Of a stretch of DNA of 64,000 nucleotides, positions 51,291 to 60,043 are shown piece after piece; positions within the stretch are counted from its first letter, which is position 1; the number at the start of each line of letters is the position of its first letter. Source of the DNA: Bacteroidales bacterium (lineage in GTDB: Bacteria > Bacteroidota > Bacteroidia > Bacteroidales > UBA3663); assembly GCA_017561935.1 (NCBI GenBank), contig JAFZBE010000017.1, positions 1-64,000 on the forward strand, written 5' to 3'. The notes under the pieces were generated by a model. That model made no database searches. It saw only the letters and a list, made by a program, of their open reading frames with translations, and was not told the DNA's origin. The position numbers and the translations under genes were made by a program.

Positions 51291-52118
51291 ATGAAAACCG
51301 CTGCCCTCCTCACTTGTCATAATCGCAAAGTCAAAACGTTGGCGTGTCTGAAATCTCTCTTCGGAATATTACCTGAAGTGGAGGTTTATTTGACTGACGA
51401 TGGATGCACAGATGGGACGGCAGAGATGGTGAAGGCTGAGTTTCCAACGGTTCATATCGTCGAGGGTGACGGCTCGCTCTACTGGAGCCGCGGGATGCTC
51501 GCGGCATGGATGGAGGCAATTGCGGGGGACTATGACGAGTATCTTTGGTTGAATGACGACGTGGAATTGTACCCCGATTTCTATGCAGAGTTGAAAGCTT
51601 GCTGTCCCAAAGGGGATTGCATCGTGTCGGGATTGATTGAGGATTTTGAGAAGACACGGATCATCTACGGAGGTTATGATGCCTCGAAGCAGTTGGTTCA
51701 GGCTACAGGGCAATCGCAGGCCATCGGATGGATGAACGGGAATGTTGTGCTTGTGCCAAATGCAGTAGTTGAGGTGATTGGTCTGCTTGATCCGGTCTTC
51801 GTTCATGACCTTGGCGATGTGGATTATGGAATGCGGGCTCGAGAGCATGGTATATCCGTGGTTTCGACACGTCGGCCTATTGCTGCAGGCTATCGGAATG
51901 ACGTGTGCCGTGTGCGCAAGTGGGGAACGTCGCTTGTGGAACGTTTCAAGGCTTTGAACAAACCATTAGGTTCGCCACTTGGCAAGAACTTTTATTTTCG
52001 TCGCAAGCATTTCGGTTTGCTCCATGCAATAGCCTATAATGCGAATATCATCCTGATTAATCTTCTACCCGATTGGTTGGTCGAGAAAATCTGGGGTGAT
52101 TTATATGTAGATAAGTAA
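51291..52118 (+). CDS. GT2 family glycosyltransferase (rhamnosyltransferase-like)
   Basis: The roughly 275-residue product, started at the ATG at 51291 (KTAALLTCHNRKVKTLACL), carries LTDDGCTDGTAEMV, GDGSLYWSRGMLAAW, the metal-binding EYLWLNDDVELYPDF, and GWMNGNVVLVPN with FVHDLGDVDYGMRAREHG. These are the marks of GT2 enzymes of the WbbL/rhamnosyl branch. The frame is open nine codons upstream, overlapping the previous gene. Confidence 0.88.
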   Translation: MKTAALLTCHNRKVKTLACLKSLFGILPEVEVYLTDDGCTDGTAEMVKAEFPTVHIVEGDGSLYWSRGMLAAWMEAIAGDYDEYLWLNDDVELYPDFYAELKACCPKGDCIVSGLIEDFEKTRIIYGGYDASKQLVQATGQSQAIGWMNGNVVLVPNAVVEVIGLLDPVFVHDLGDVDYGMRAREHGISVVSTRRPIAAGYRNDVCRVRKWGTSLVERFKALNKPLGSPLGKNFYFRRKHFGLLHAIAYNANIILINLLPDWLVEKIWGDLYVDK

Positions 52119-52143
52119 AGCTGTTTCGACAGCCTGTTTGTCC

Positions 52144-52968
52144 ATGAAAGTAACCATCATCACGGCAAGCTTTAACCGAAAGGGAACAATTGGGGAGGCT
52201 ATCCATAGTGTGCTTGACCAGGACTATCCTGATATCGAGTACTTGATAATGGATGGCGCTTCGACGGATGGTTCGGTGGAGTACATCAGGGAACTGTTGG
52301 AGCATGAGGCTACTGAAGGGAAGACCGAACTCATTAGGAAACATGCGTGCGAAACAAGGTTCATCAGCGAGCCTGACCATGGAATGTATGAAGCTTTGAA
52401 CAAAGGTATGCGCCTCGCCACGGGTGACGTGATCGGACTGGTGCATAGTGATGACGCATTGATAGGCAATAAGGTCGTCGCGGAATATGTGAAATGTTTT
52501 GACTTGACAGCTGCCGACTTGGTCTATGGAGATGGGGAGTTTGTGGATGAGAAGAAACCTACAAAGGTGATGCGCCTCTGGGTGAGCGGCAAGTTCCGCC
52601 GGTGGAAGGTGCGGCTTGGATGGTTGCCTTTGCATCCTACCGTCTATATTCGTCGTGCTGCCTTGAACCCCGATGTGCTCTATGACGAGCAGTACCGCAT
52701 GGCTGCCGATACGAAGTTCCTGATCTATTACCTGCACGAATACCCTCTCCGCATCTGTTATCTGCCTCTCAACGTCATCAGGATGCGCATGGGCGGACTG
52801 AGCACCAATCCCAAGCACCGCAGTAGGATGTTCAAGGAAGATGTAAAAATCTACGGTGACTATGGTTTCAGCAACCCAAGCTTCATCAAGCTGATGAAGA
52901 TGAGTTGGAAGGTGCCTCAGTTCATCAACGCCCTCCTCCGCAGGCTGCATATCCCTTTGAGTATATAA
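52144..52968 (+). CDS. GT2 family glycosyltransferase
   Basis: This 274-residue protein has VTIITASFNRKGTIGEAIHSVLDQDYP, EYLIMDGASTDGSVE, the EPDHGMYEALNKGMRLATGDVIGLVHSDD metal-binding block and YGDGEFVDE. This is the WcaA/PGL-like GT2 pattern common in capsule loci. The start at 52144 (MKVTII) is preferred to a TTG two codons upstream. Confidence 0.9.
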   Translation: MKVTIITASFNRKGTIGEAIHSVLDQDYPDIEYLIMDGASTDGSVEYIRELLEHEATEGKTELIRKHACETRFISEPDHGMYEALNKGMRLATGDVIGLVHSDDALIGNKVVAEYVKCFDLTAADLVYGDGEFVDEKKPTKVMRLWVSGKFRRWKVRLGWLPLHPTVYIRRAALNPDVLYDEQYRMAADTKFLIYYLHEYPLRICYLPLNVIRMRMGGLSTNPKHRSRMFKEDVKIYGDYGFSNPSFIKLMKMSWKVPQFINALLRRLHIPLSI

Positions 52969-52982
52969 ATCACTTTATAAAT

Positions 52983-55265
52983 ATGTTTTCCTTGAAAAGA
53001 CTTATCGCGGTTTTTATTTTAGTTTTATTGGGGATTGCTTTGTTTTCCTTGAAAAGACTTATCACAGTTTCTTTAGGTTTTTCTTCGGATGCAGAAACCG
53101 AAGCGCAGACCATTTGCATCAACGAGATAATGCAATCGAATCTGGATTGCTTTCTATATAAACATGATTTCCCCGATTCTTGGGTGGAACTTTATAATCC
53201 TACAGGCACTGACATCGACATCTACGATTATGCCATCGGATTGACCAGCTCCTATGCCTCGGCCTATCACTTTGCGGTGCACGAAACCATTAGAGCTAAA
53301 GGTTTTCTGGTAATCCCTTGTGACAAGAAAGCTTCTGAGCTTAGTACGGACTTCAGGCTTCAATCGACAACAGCAGGGGAAATATACCTGTTTGATGCTT
53401 CGGGAAAACTGATTGACCAACTGTCGCACCCTGCCATGCCTGCTGCGAATATCGCTTATGGACGAAATAAGAAAGGACAAGACGTGTGGGGGTGGGAATT
53501 GAAACCGACACCTGGCAAACCCAATGCGGGAGGACATTCAGAAATCCTGTTGCCGAATCCTGTCTTCAGCATGACGGGTAGGGTGATGAGTTCGGCAGCT
53601 ACTATTACAGTGACGATGCCCGATGGAGACCTGCCTTCGGACACCAAGATTTATGTGACCACCGATGGTTCGGAACCCACGTTGAAATCTACCTCGGCGA
53701 AAAAGCATACCTTCAACGTAAGCAAGTCAAAAATCATCAGGGCCAAGTTGATGTCTGCTACGACATTGAGCAGGCCTTCGCTCACACAGTCGTACATCTT
53801 CCATCCACGTACAACAACGCTGCCCATCATTTCGATTGTAACTGACGATTCCTATCTATACGGTTCAAAGGAAGGCATCTTGTCAAAAGCGGTTGATTCG
53901 GATGGCATTGCCAACTACCTTCAAACCTGGCGCCGTCCGATCAATGCCGAATATCTGGGAGTGGCTGGAGATGAGCCGTTGTTCAATCAGGTGGCGGAAA
54001 CCGCAGTGGGTGGAAGTTATTCGAGAAAATATAGCCAAAAGTGCCTGAAACTCTATGCCAACAAGCGTTTTGGAACCAAACGGTTCAATGGTGCATTCTG
54101 GAAGGGAAAACCCGCGGTGACCAAGTCGAAATCTTTTATGGTGCGAAATGGCGGCAATGCCTTTTGGCATGCTCGAATCAACGATGCCTTAGTGCAATGC
54201 ATCTTCGGACGACATATCGAGAACCTCGATTATCAGGAATACGAACCAGCTATCGTTTATATCAATGGTGTATATAAGGGAGAATTTGGACTGCGTGAAA
54301 GATCGGATGAAGATTATGTTGAGGCCAATTATGGCCTGGAAGATATTGAGATAGCTACGCACTTGTCTTATCTGCCTTCATCGGATGAGAGGTACCAGAC
54401 ATCTTTTTATAAACTATATGATCTATATTGCGATTCAACCTCTACGTATGAGCAACTGGCAGAACTGATAGATGTCGATAATTTCTTGCAGACGTTGATT
54501 GCCGAAATTTTTGCCGAGAATACCGACTTCCCACGCCGAAATGTTTTCATGTGGAGACCGGCAACTGACGATGGAAAATGGAGATGGATATTGAAGGATT
54601 TGGATCGCTTTGCTTTCAATCATAATGTTCCTGCAAACTTCAGAATGCTGAAGTATCTGTTGGGCCCTGTTTCGAAATCGGATTTCGAATATTCGTATTT
54701 CCAGGTCAAAGATGTGAAGGAAAGTATAAAGATTTATCAGAAGATGATGTCGTTTCCCGAATTCCAGGAAGCTTTCATCGATGCCTTTTCGACCTACTTG
54801 GGCGATTTTCTTAAGCCTTCGGTGACCTTGCAAATGTTGGAAAGCATGAAGGCCGAAATTGACACCGAGATCACGGCGACCTTCAAACTGTACAACCAGA
54901 AAATGAGCAATTATAACAGCGGCATGGATACGATTAGGTTCCATTGCAGGGTGAGGCCATCATATATCTATAAGGAGATAGCCGACTACTTCTCGCTTGG
55001 GTCGGTGATTCCGATGACCCTCAGCCCGAATGGTGCCGATGTCACTATCAATGAAATAAGGCTTACCGAAGGGGATTTTGAGGGCGCCTATTATTCGAAC
55101 AGGGAGCTTCGACTGAATTCTGGGGCGAATAATGTGGGTTGGGTGATGAGTACCTTTGACCAGAATGGTGAACTCATTAGCGAGACGAAATTTGCAAAGC
55201 GGGCAGTGACTGTACGCTTGGGAGATTATTCGGGCTGTGCTTCGGTGGCGTTCAGTACATTCTAG
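52983..55265 (+). CDS. CotH kinase-family protein with lamin-tail and chitobiase-like domains
   Basis: This 760-residue membrane-anchored or secreted protein begins with a double copy of FSLKRLI in its hydrophobic N-terminus. A lamin-tail-like domain follows at about 40-165 (ICINEIMQSN, FPDSWVELYNPTGTDIDI), then a chitobiase-type beta domain (IYVTTDGSEPTLKSTSAKK) at about 210-270. The CotH domain runs from about 290 to 660 (PIISIVTDDSYLYG, KSKSFMVRNGGNAFWHARINDALVQCI, YINGVYKGEFGLRERSDEDYV, WRWILKDLDRFAFNHN). CotH domains are atypical kinases that can phosphorylate proteins. In Bacteroidota, LTD-CotH proteins are exported and of unknown target. Starting at 52983 avoids overlap with the GT2 frame. 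Confidence 0.85.
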   Translation: MFSLKRLIAVFILVLLGIALFSLKRLITVSLGFSSDAETEAQTICINEIMQSNLDCFLYKHDFPDSWVELYNPTGTDIDIYDYAIGLTSSYASAYHFAVHETIRAKGFLVIPCDKKASELSTDFRLQSTTAGEIYLFDASGKLIDQLSHPAMPAANIAYGRNKKGQDVWGWELKPTPGKPNAGGHSEILLPNPVFSMTGRVMSSAATITVTMPDGDLPSDTKIYVTTDGSEPTLKSTSAKKHTFNVSKSKIIRAKLMSATTLSRPSLTQSYIFHPRTTTLPIISIVTDDSYLYGSKEGILSKAVDSDGIANYLQTWRRPINAEYLGVAGDEPLFNQVAETAVGGSYSRKYSQKCLKLYANKRFGTKRFNGAFWKGKPAVTKSKSFMVRNGGNAFWHARINDALVQCIFGRHIENLDYQEYEPAIVYINGVYKGEFGLRERSDEDYVEANYGLEDIEIATHLSYLPSSDERYQTSFYKLYDLYCDSTSTYEQLAELIDVDNFLQTLIAEIFAENTDFPRRNVFMWRPATDDGKWRWILKDLDRFAFNHNVPANFRMLKYLLGPVSKSDFEYSYFQVKDVKESIKIYQKMMSFPEFQEAFIDAFSTYLGDFLKPSVTLQMLESMKAEIDTEITATFKLYNQKMSNYNSGMDTIRFHCRVRPSYIYKEIADYFSLGSVIPMTLSPNGADVTINEIRLTEGDFEGAYYSNRELRLNSGANNVGWVMSTFDQNGELISETKFAKRAVTVRLGDYSGCASVAFSTF

Positions 55266-55326
55266 TTTGCTGATTCAGATGGTTTGAGCAAAAAGATTCC
55301 AATCATTCGGGCGAAATAATTCTGAA

Positions 55327-56466
55327 ATGCTAATCTTCGAACTTCTTCAGGTGGCTGTTGGGCGACGCGAGCGGTTGTCGATGACGCCGAGTGCATCGGA
55401 ATGGCAACATCTGTATCAGCTTTCGGAGCAGCAATCGCTGCAAGGGATATGCTATGCGGCCGTTAAACGACTGCCCAGAGACCAATGGCCCGACGAACAG
55501 AATCTGATTGATTGGATTTGGGAAGCGCAACGAATTGCCGAATACAACAAACTGCTTTCGCAACGAAGTGCAGAGGTGTATGAGCACTTGAAGCAGGAGG
55601 GCTACGACGCGTGCATCCTGAAGGGCCAGGGCAACGCACTTCTCTATGGCGAACTGTCGTCGCATCGTCAGGTAGGCGATATCGACATCTGGACCTCGCC
55701 TCACGACAATCCTACCTATCATCCCAAACGTCGCGTGGTGGAGTTTGTCAGAAAGCGTTTCCCAAATGCTTTCCTGCGCTTTCATCATATCGAATATCCC
55801 ATCTTCAACGATGCTGAGGTGGAGGTACATTTTTCGCCCGTCTATTTGAACAATCCTTGCCTTAACCGTAAGCTCAACGCGTGGTACGAGAAGCAACGTG
55901 ACGAGCAGATGAATCATTGTGTCGAGATGGGAGGAAAACAGGTGGCGGTGCCTACTCTAGAGTTCAATGCACTTTATCAGCTGCTCCACATCTATAAGCA
56001 TATCTTTGAAGAGGGCATCGGGTTGAGGCAGATGATGGACTACTATTTTGTCCTTCAGGGGATGAATTTGTCTAGAGAATCTGGAGACTCTAGAACTTCT
56101 AGAGAATCTAGATATGATGAACTCTTAGCAATGATCAAGACCTTGAAGCTTGAGCCATTGGCGGGCGCAGTGATGTATGTGATGCGCGAAGTGTTTGGCA
56201 TGCGGGAGGAGGAACTCTACTGCGCTCCACGCCGCAAAGAGGGACTGTCGTTGCTCAGCGAGATTATGCAGGCTGGTAACTTCGGACACTTCGACACACG
56301 CTATGACAAGGAAAAAGTGAGCCGTCAGGCTTCGATGCGCCGCTATTGGCGAAAGACGAAGCGGAACCTCGTGTTTGCCTGTTATTATCCGTCGGAGGGA
56401 TTTTGGGAACCAGTCTTCCGACTTTATCACTTCTTTTGGAGAATCTTTAATCTTTGGAAAATATGA
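55327..56466 (+). CDS. Nucleotidyltransferase-fold protein (NTP_transf_5)
   Basis: This 379-residue protein of the uncharacterised NTP_transf_5 family has a helical start (LYQLSEQQSLQGICYAAVKRLP) and the nucleotidyltransferase core (AYDACILKG-like YDACILKGQGNALLYG, then QVGDIDIWTS with the two Asp of the metal site). EVEVHFSPVYL and a helical C-terminal half follow. These proteins are frequent in polysaccharide loci; the substrate is unknown. An insertion of Ser/Arg/Glu repeats (about residues 249-264) is encoded by a TCTAGA-rich DNA tract. The stop overlaps the start of the GH78 gene (ATGA). Confidence 0.8.
   Translation: MLIFELLQVAVGRRERLSMTPSASEWQHLYQLSEQQSLQGICYAAVKRLPRDQWPDEQNLIDWIWEAQRIAEYNKLLSQRSAEVYEHLKQEGYDACILKGQGNALLYGELSSHRQVGDIDIWTSPHDNPTYHPKRRVVEFVRKRFPNAFLRFHHIEYPIFNDAEVEVHFSPVYLNNPCLNRKLNAWYEKQRDEQMNHCVEMGGKQVAVPTLEFNALYQLLHIYKHIFEEGIGLRQMMDYYFVLQGMNLSRESGDSRTSRESRYDELLAMIKTLKLEPLAGAVMYVMREVFGMREEELYCAPRRKEGLSLLSEIMQAGNFGHFDTRYDKEKVSRQASMRRYWRKTKRNLVFACYYPSEGFWEPVFRLYHFFWRIFNLWKI
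56071..56115. repeat. In-frame TCTAGA-rich repeat within the NTP_transf_5 gene
   Basis: Variants of TCTAGAGAATCT recur (three TCTAGA palindromes in about 45 bases), encoding SRESGDSRTSRESR. The tract is unlike the rest of the gene and adds no recognisable structure. Confidence 0.7.
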
Positions 56467-58937
56467 AACAATTACTTACCGTTCTGGCGCTGTTATTATG
56501 CTTGAATGTCAAGGCCGATGTGGGGATGCTCGATGCTGCAGCCTGGATTGGCATGGAGGAGGTTGACACCATCGTGGCCCCTTTGATCCACGCACCATTT
56601 GCCAAGCAGGTGTTGGGCGACCGAAAGGTGGGCGAATACACGATGCCCGTCTTCATGCGCGAATTCAAGGCCAGGAAGAACGTATATCGTGCCACACTCT
56701 ACGTCTGTGGTCTCGGACATTTTAACGTCTATCTGGACGGACAGAAGGTGGGCGACCACTTCCTCGACCCAGGGTGGACCCGCTACGACAAGGAGGCTCT
56801 CTACGTGAAGTTCGACGTGACGCGATGGTTCAAGGAAGATGCCAACAACGTTGTGGCCGAATTTGCCCAGCGCATCAAGCGAGGCGAACATGAGCTGCGT
56901 GTGGAGCTTGGCGGAGGGTTTTATAATGTTCCACGTGGAAGATATAACAAACTCGTTGGTTCGTATGGACAGCCCAAACTGCGTCTGCGCCTCCAACTTG
57001 AATATACCCAGGGCCGTGATGACAACATCGTCACTAATAGCGATTGGCTGGTGGGCGAAAGTCAGATAACCTTCAGCAGCATCTATGGAGGCGAGGATGT
57101 GGACCTGCGTATCGATCCCCAATGGCGTCCGGCCCTCGTGCTGAGTTATGGAAGCCCTGCGTTGCGAGAACAGCAGGGCACCGAACTCTTGGTATGGGGG
57201 GAATTCAAGCCATTGAACAAATGGCAGACACCTTCGGGTGATTGGGTCTATGACTTTGGCCAGAACATGAGCGGCATCATGAATGCCACGTTGAAGGGAG
57301 AGGGAGGTCAGGAAGTAGCCTTCATCCCTGCCGAATTGAAGGACAAGGACGGAAATGCGTACAACAAACCCGTGGGCGACTGGGAGTATCACGTCACGCT
57401 GCGTAATCAACAGAAGGTGAATGTTGAGCCCAAGTTCAGTTATACGGGATTCAGATACATCCAGGTGCATGGCGCAGTGCCTGCAGGCGAAGCCAATCCC
57501 GAGGGACTTCCCGTGGTTGAGGCGATTGTGGCAAAGCATACGACAAGTGTTTGTGGCACGAAGGTGGCAGGAACCTTCAAGTGCAACAACGAATACCTGA
57601 ACCAGGTGCATCAGTTCATCGATTGGGCTATTCGTTCGAACCTGCAAAGCGTTCCCACCGACTGTCCTCATCGCGAGAAGTTGGGTTGGCTGGAGCAGGA
57701 TCATCTTATGATGCCTTCGATGTACTATCGCTACAATCTCACACCCCTTTATCGTAAATTGATGTGCGACATGGAGGCTTCGCAATTCGTCAAGGGACAG
57801 ACCTTAGGACATGGCGCAGAATCGACGTCATGGATCAAGGAAGGACACGATTTGGAAGGTATGATTCCGACCATCGCGCCCTATTACACCAATTTCGGAT
57901 GGAACTTCGACGATACACCGGAGTGGGGTTCGGCATTTATCATCTGCCCATGGTACCACTATGAATGGACGGGTTCGGACGAACTTTTCCGCAATCATTT
58001 CGAAGCTATGCAACGCTACATCGAGTACCTCACTCGTCGAGCACGCAGGAATGGATATATCCTCGACTATGGCTTGGGCGACTGGTATGACCTTGGCCCC
58101 AAGCAACCTGGTTTTGCACAGCTCACGACACAGGGCGTGACTGCTACAGCCACGTATTATTATGATGTGATGCTTATGGCCAAGATGGCGCGTGTGCTTG
58201 AACTGCCTGCTGTAGCTTCGCAGTATGAGACTTTGGCCGACTCTATCCGCATGGCTTATAACGAGAAATTCTTCCATGCAGATAAGTGTTGTTACGACTG
58301 CAATTCGCAGACGGCAAACGCCATCAGCCTTTATATGGGACTTGTGCCCGAAGAGTACAAGGCTGGTGTGCTGGATAATATCATAAATGATGTGGAGGGC
58401 CGCATATATGCCATCGACAACAAGGTGGATAGCTTGTATGAATGGGGCGAGAATGGACCCACAGTGATTACAGCTGGCGATGTAGGTTATCGCTATTTGC
58501 TACAAGTGTTGGCACAGGGTGGACGTAACGATGTGATATATGCGATGAATAGCCGCGACGATGTGCCAGGATATGGCATACAGCTCAAGAATGGTGCAAC
58601 GACTCTTACCGAGAGTTGGCAAGGATTAGAGCGAGTGTCGAACAATCACTTGATGCTCGGCCACATCGTGGAATGGCTCTATGGCTACATCGGAGGCATT
58701 CGTCAGCAGGAAGGCAGCGTGGGTTGGCAGCGTGTGCTTATCGAACCTCATCCAGTGGGTGGCGTCACCGATTGTATAGTGAGCTACCAGACTCCCAAGG
58801 GCCCGCTGAAGGTGCATTGGTGGATTGAGGGTAACCAGTGCAAGATTGAATACACTGCTCCCAAGTCGATGCAGGTGGAGGTCATCAATCCTGCAGCAGA
58901 GTTGTCGAGGTTGATGAGCGAAAATAATTATCAATAA
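56463..58937 (+). CDS. GH78 alpha-L-rhamnosidase
   Basis: This 824-residue secreted enzyme has a signal peptide (MKQLLTVLALLLCLNVKAD). The N-terminal beta-sandwich carries ATLYVCGLGHFNVYLDGQKVGDHFLDPGWTRYDKE, then WVYDFGQNMSG, and the (alpha/alpha)6 barrel holds SVPTDCPHREKLGWLEQD. There D400, E405 and D413 are the candidate catalytic/substrate residues of GH78. Later TESWQGLERVSNNHLMLGHIVEWLYGYI holds the conserved Glu and His region. It removes terminal alpha-L-rhamnose. It lies within the polysaccharide locus and not in the PUL, translationally coupled to the NTP_transf_5 gene, so it may trim the cell's own glycan or be a scavenger of pectic rhamnose. Confidence 0.93.
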   Translation: MKQLLTVLALLLCLNVKADVGMLDAAAWIGMEEVDTIVAPLIHAPFAKQVLGDRKVGEYTMPVFMREFKARKNVYRATLYVCGLGHFNVYLDGQKVGDHFLDPGWTRYDKEALYVKFDVTRWFKEDANNVVAEFAQRIKRGEHELRVELGGGFYNVPRGRYNKLVGSYGQPKLRLRLQLEYTQGRDDNIVTNSDWLVGESQITFSSIYGGEDVDLRIDPQWRPALVLSYGSPALREQQGTELLVWGEFKPLNKWQTPSGDWVYDFGQNMSGIMNATLKGEGGQEVAFIPAELKDKDGNAYNKPVGDWEYHVTLRNQQKVNVEPKFSYTGFRYIQVHGAVPAGEANPEGLPVVEAIVAKHTTSVCGTKVAGTFKCNNEYLNQVHQFIDWAIRSNLQSVPTDCPHREKLGWLEQDHLMMPSMYYRYNLTPLYRKLMCDMEASQFVKGQTLGHGAESTSWIKEGHDLEGMIPTIAPYYTNFGWNFDDTPEWGSAFIICPWYHYEWTGSDELFRNHFEAMQRYIEYLTRRARRNGYILDYGLGDWYDLGPKQPGFAQLTTQGVTATATYYYDVMLMAKMARVLELPAVASQYETLADSIRMAYNEKFFHADKCCYDCNSQTANAISLYMGLVPEEYKAGVLDNIINDVEGRIYAIDNKVDSLYEWGENGPTVITAGDVGYRYLLQVLAQGGRNDVIYAMNSRDDVPGYGIQLKNGATTLTESWQGLERVSNNHLMLGHIVEWLYGYIGGIRQQEGSVGWQRVLIEPHPVGGVTDCIVSYQTPKGPLKVHWWIEGNQCKIEYTAPKSMQVEVINPAAELSRLMSENNYQ

Positions 58938-58966
58938 ATATTTAACAAATAACAATCTCTAATTTC

Positions 58967-60007
58967 GTGTCTGAAAATTCGATAGTTAAAAAGCCGAGAA
59001 TCGAATATATTGATTTGGCGAAGGGCTTTTGCATCATTCTGGTCGTGATGGTGCATCTTTCTGCCTTTTACACATACGAACTTCCAGGGTCGGATTTTTT
59101 GAAGGCCTTCAGGATGCCGCTATATTTTTTTCTGTCGGGTTGCTTCTTCAAGGCTTACGAGGGTTTTGGGGGCTTTTTCAAACGGAAGGTGAATAAGCTA
59201 CTGATACCGTTCTTTTTTTTCTATTTCCTGACTTCAGTGGGAGTGCCCCATGTGCAAGTGCATTTGCTAGGAATCCACACCAGCCTGCTTCACATGGATA
59301 AGATTTTTACGGCATTCCTGACGGAGACCTATCCTAATCAGCCCATTTGGTTCTTGCTCTGTTTGTTTGAAGATAGCATTATCTTTTATTCCTTATATTT
59401 ACTGGCTCAAAGATTTGAAAGCAAAAGCAATCTGATTATCTGCATCGGAGCTCTACTGATTGGGGTTATTGGTTTATCGATGAGCCTCATTCATATCAAA
59501 TTGCCTGCTACCATAGATTCTGCGTTAAGCGCGATGCCTTTCTTTGCAGGAGGATATTTTGTTTTTCGCAAGACCAATATCTTGAAGCCAAACAAATATG
59601 ATAAGTATCTGCCCCTATTGATCATTGCAGCTTTTGTATTTGTGGCGATTTTTTGCACCTATTATTCTTTTCTCCGAAATGCATTTTCGGTGCGAGCTGC
59701 TATCGTGGTTTATCCTTGTGGTTTTCTGGGAACATACGGAGTGATAATGCTTGCCAAGATATTAAAGCGATTGCCATTGATATCCTATTTCGGTAGATAT
59801 TCCATCATGATATTGGTCACGCACATCGAGGTGTTTAATTTCCTGGCAGGCGTGTTGGAACATTCGGGGCTGAATCTCTCCGTGGGGTATATCTATACCA
59901 TCAACTTGGTTTTGACGATGCTTTCTTATGTTATCATCATCCCTTTCATGCGTAAGTTTATGCCACATGTGACGGCGCAGAAAGATGTGATTCCAATTGG
60001 CAAATAA
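58967..60007 (+). CDS. Acyltransferase 3 family membrane protein, copy A
   Basis: This 346-residue protein has about ten TM helices with the family start RIEYIDLAKGFCIILVVMVHLSAF (conserved His), FRMPLYFFLSGCFFKAYEGF, FFKRKVNKLLIPFFFFYF and PIWFLLCLF. It starts with GTG. Such proteins O-acetylate surface sugars. It is followed immediately by a closely related second copy. The stop codon runs directly into an AACAATTAACAATT repeat. Confidence 0.88.
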   Translation: MSENSIVKKPRIEYIDLAKGFCIILVVMVHLSAFYTYELPGSDFLKAFRMPLYFFLSGCFFKAYEGFGGFFKRKVNKLLIPFFFFYFLTSVGVPHVQVHLLGIHTSLLHMDKIFTAFLTETYPNQPIWFLLCLFEDSIIFYSLYLLAQRFESKSNLIICIGALLIGVIGLSMSLIHIKLPATIDSALSAMPFFAGGYFVFRKTNILKPNKYDKYLPLLIIAAFVFVAIFCTYYSFLRNAFSVRAAIVVYPCGFLGTYGVIMLAKILKRLPLISYFGRYSIMILVTHIEVFNFLAGVLEHSGLNLSVGYIYTINLVLTMLSYVIIIPFMRKFMPHVTAQKDVIPIGK

Positions 60008-60043
60008 CAATTAACAATTAACAAATAACAATTATTATTTGGC

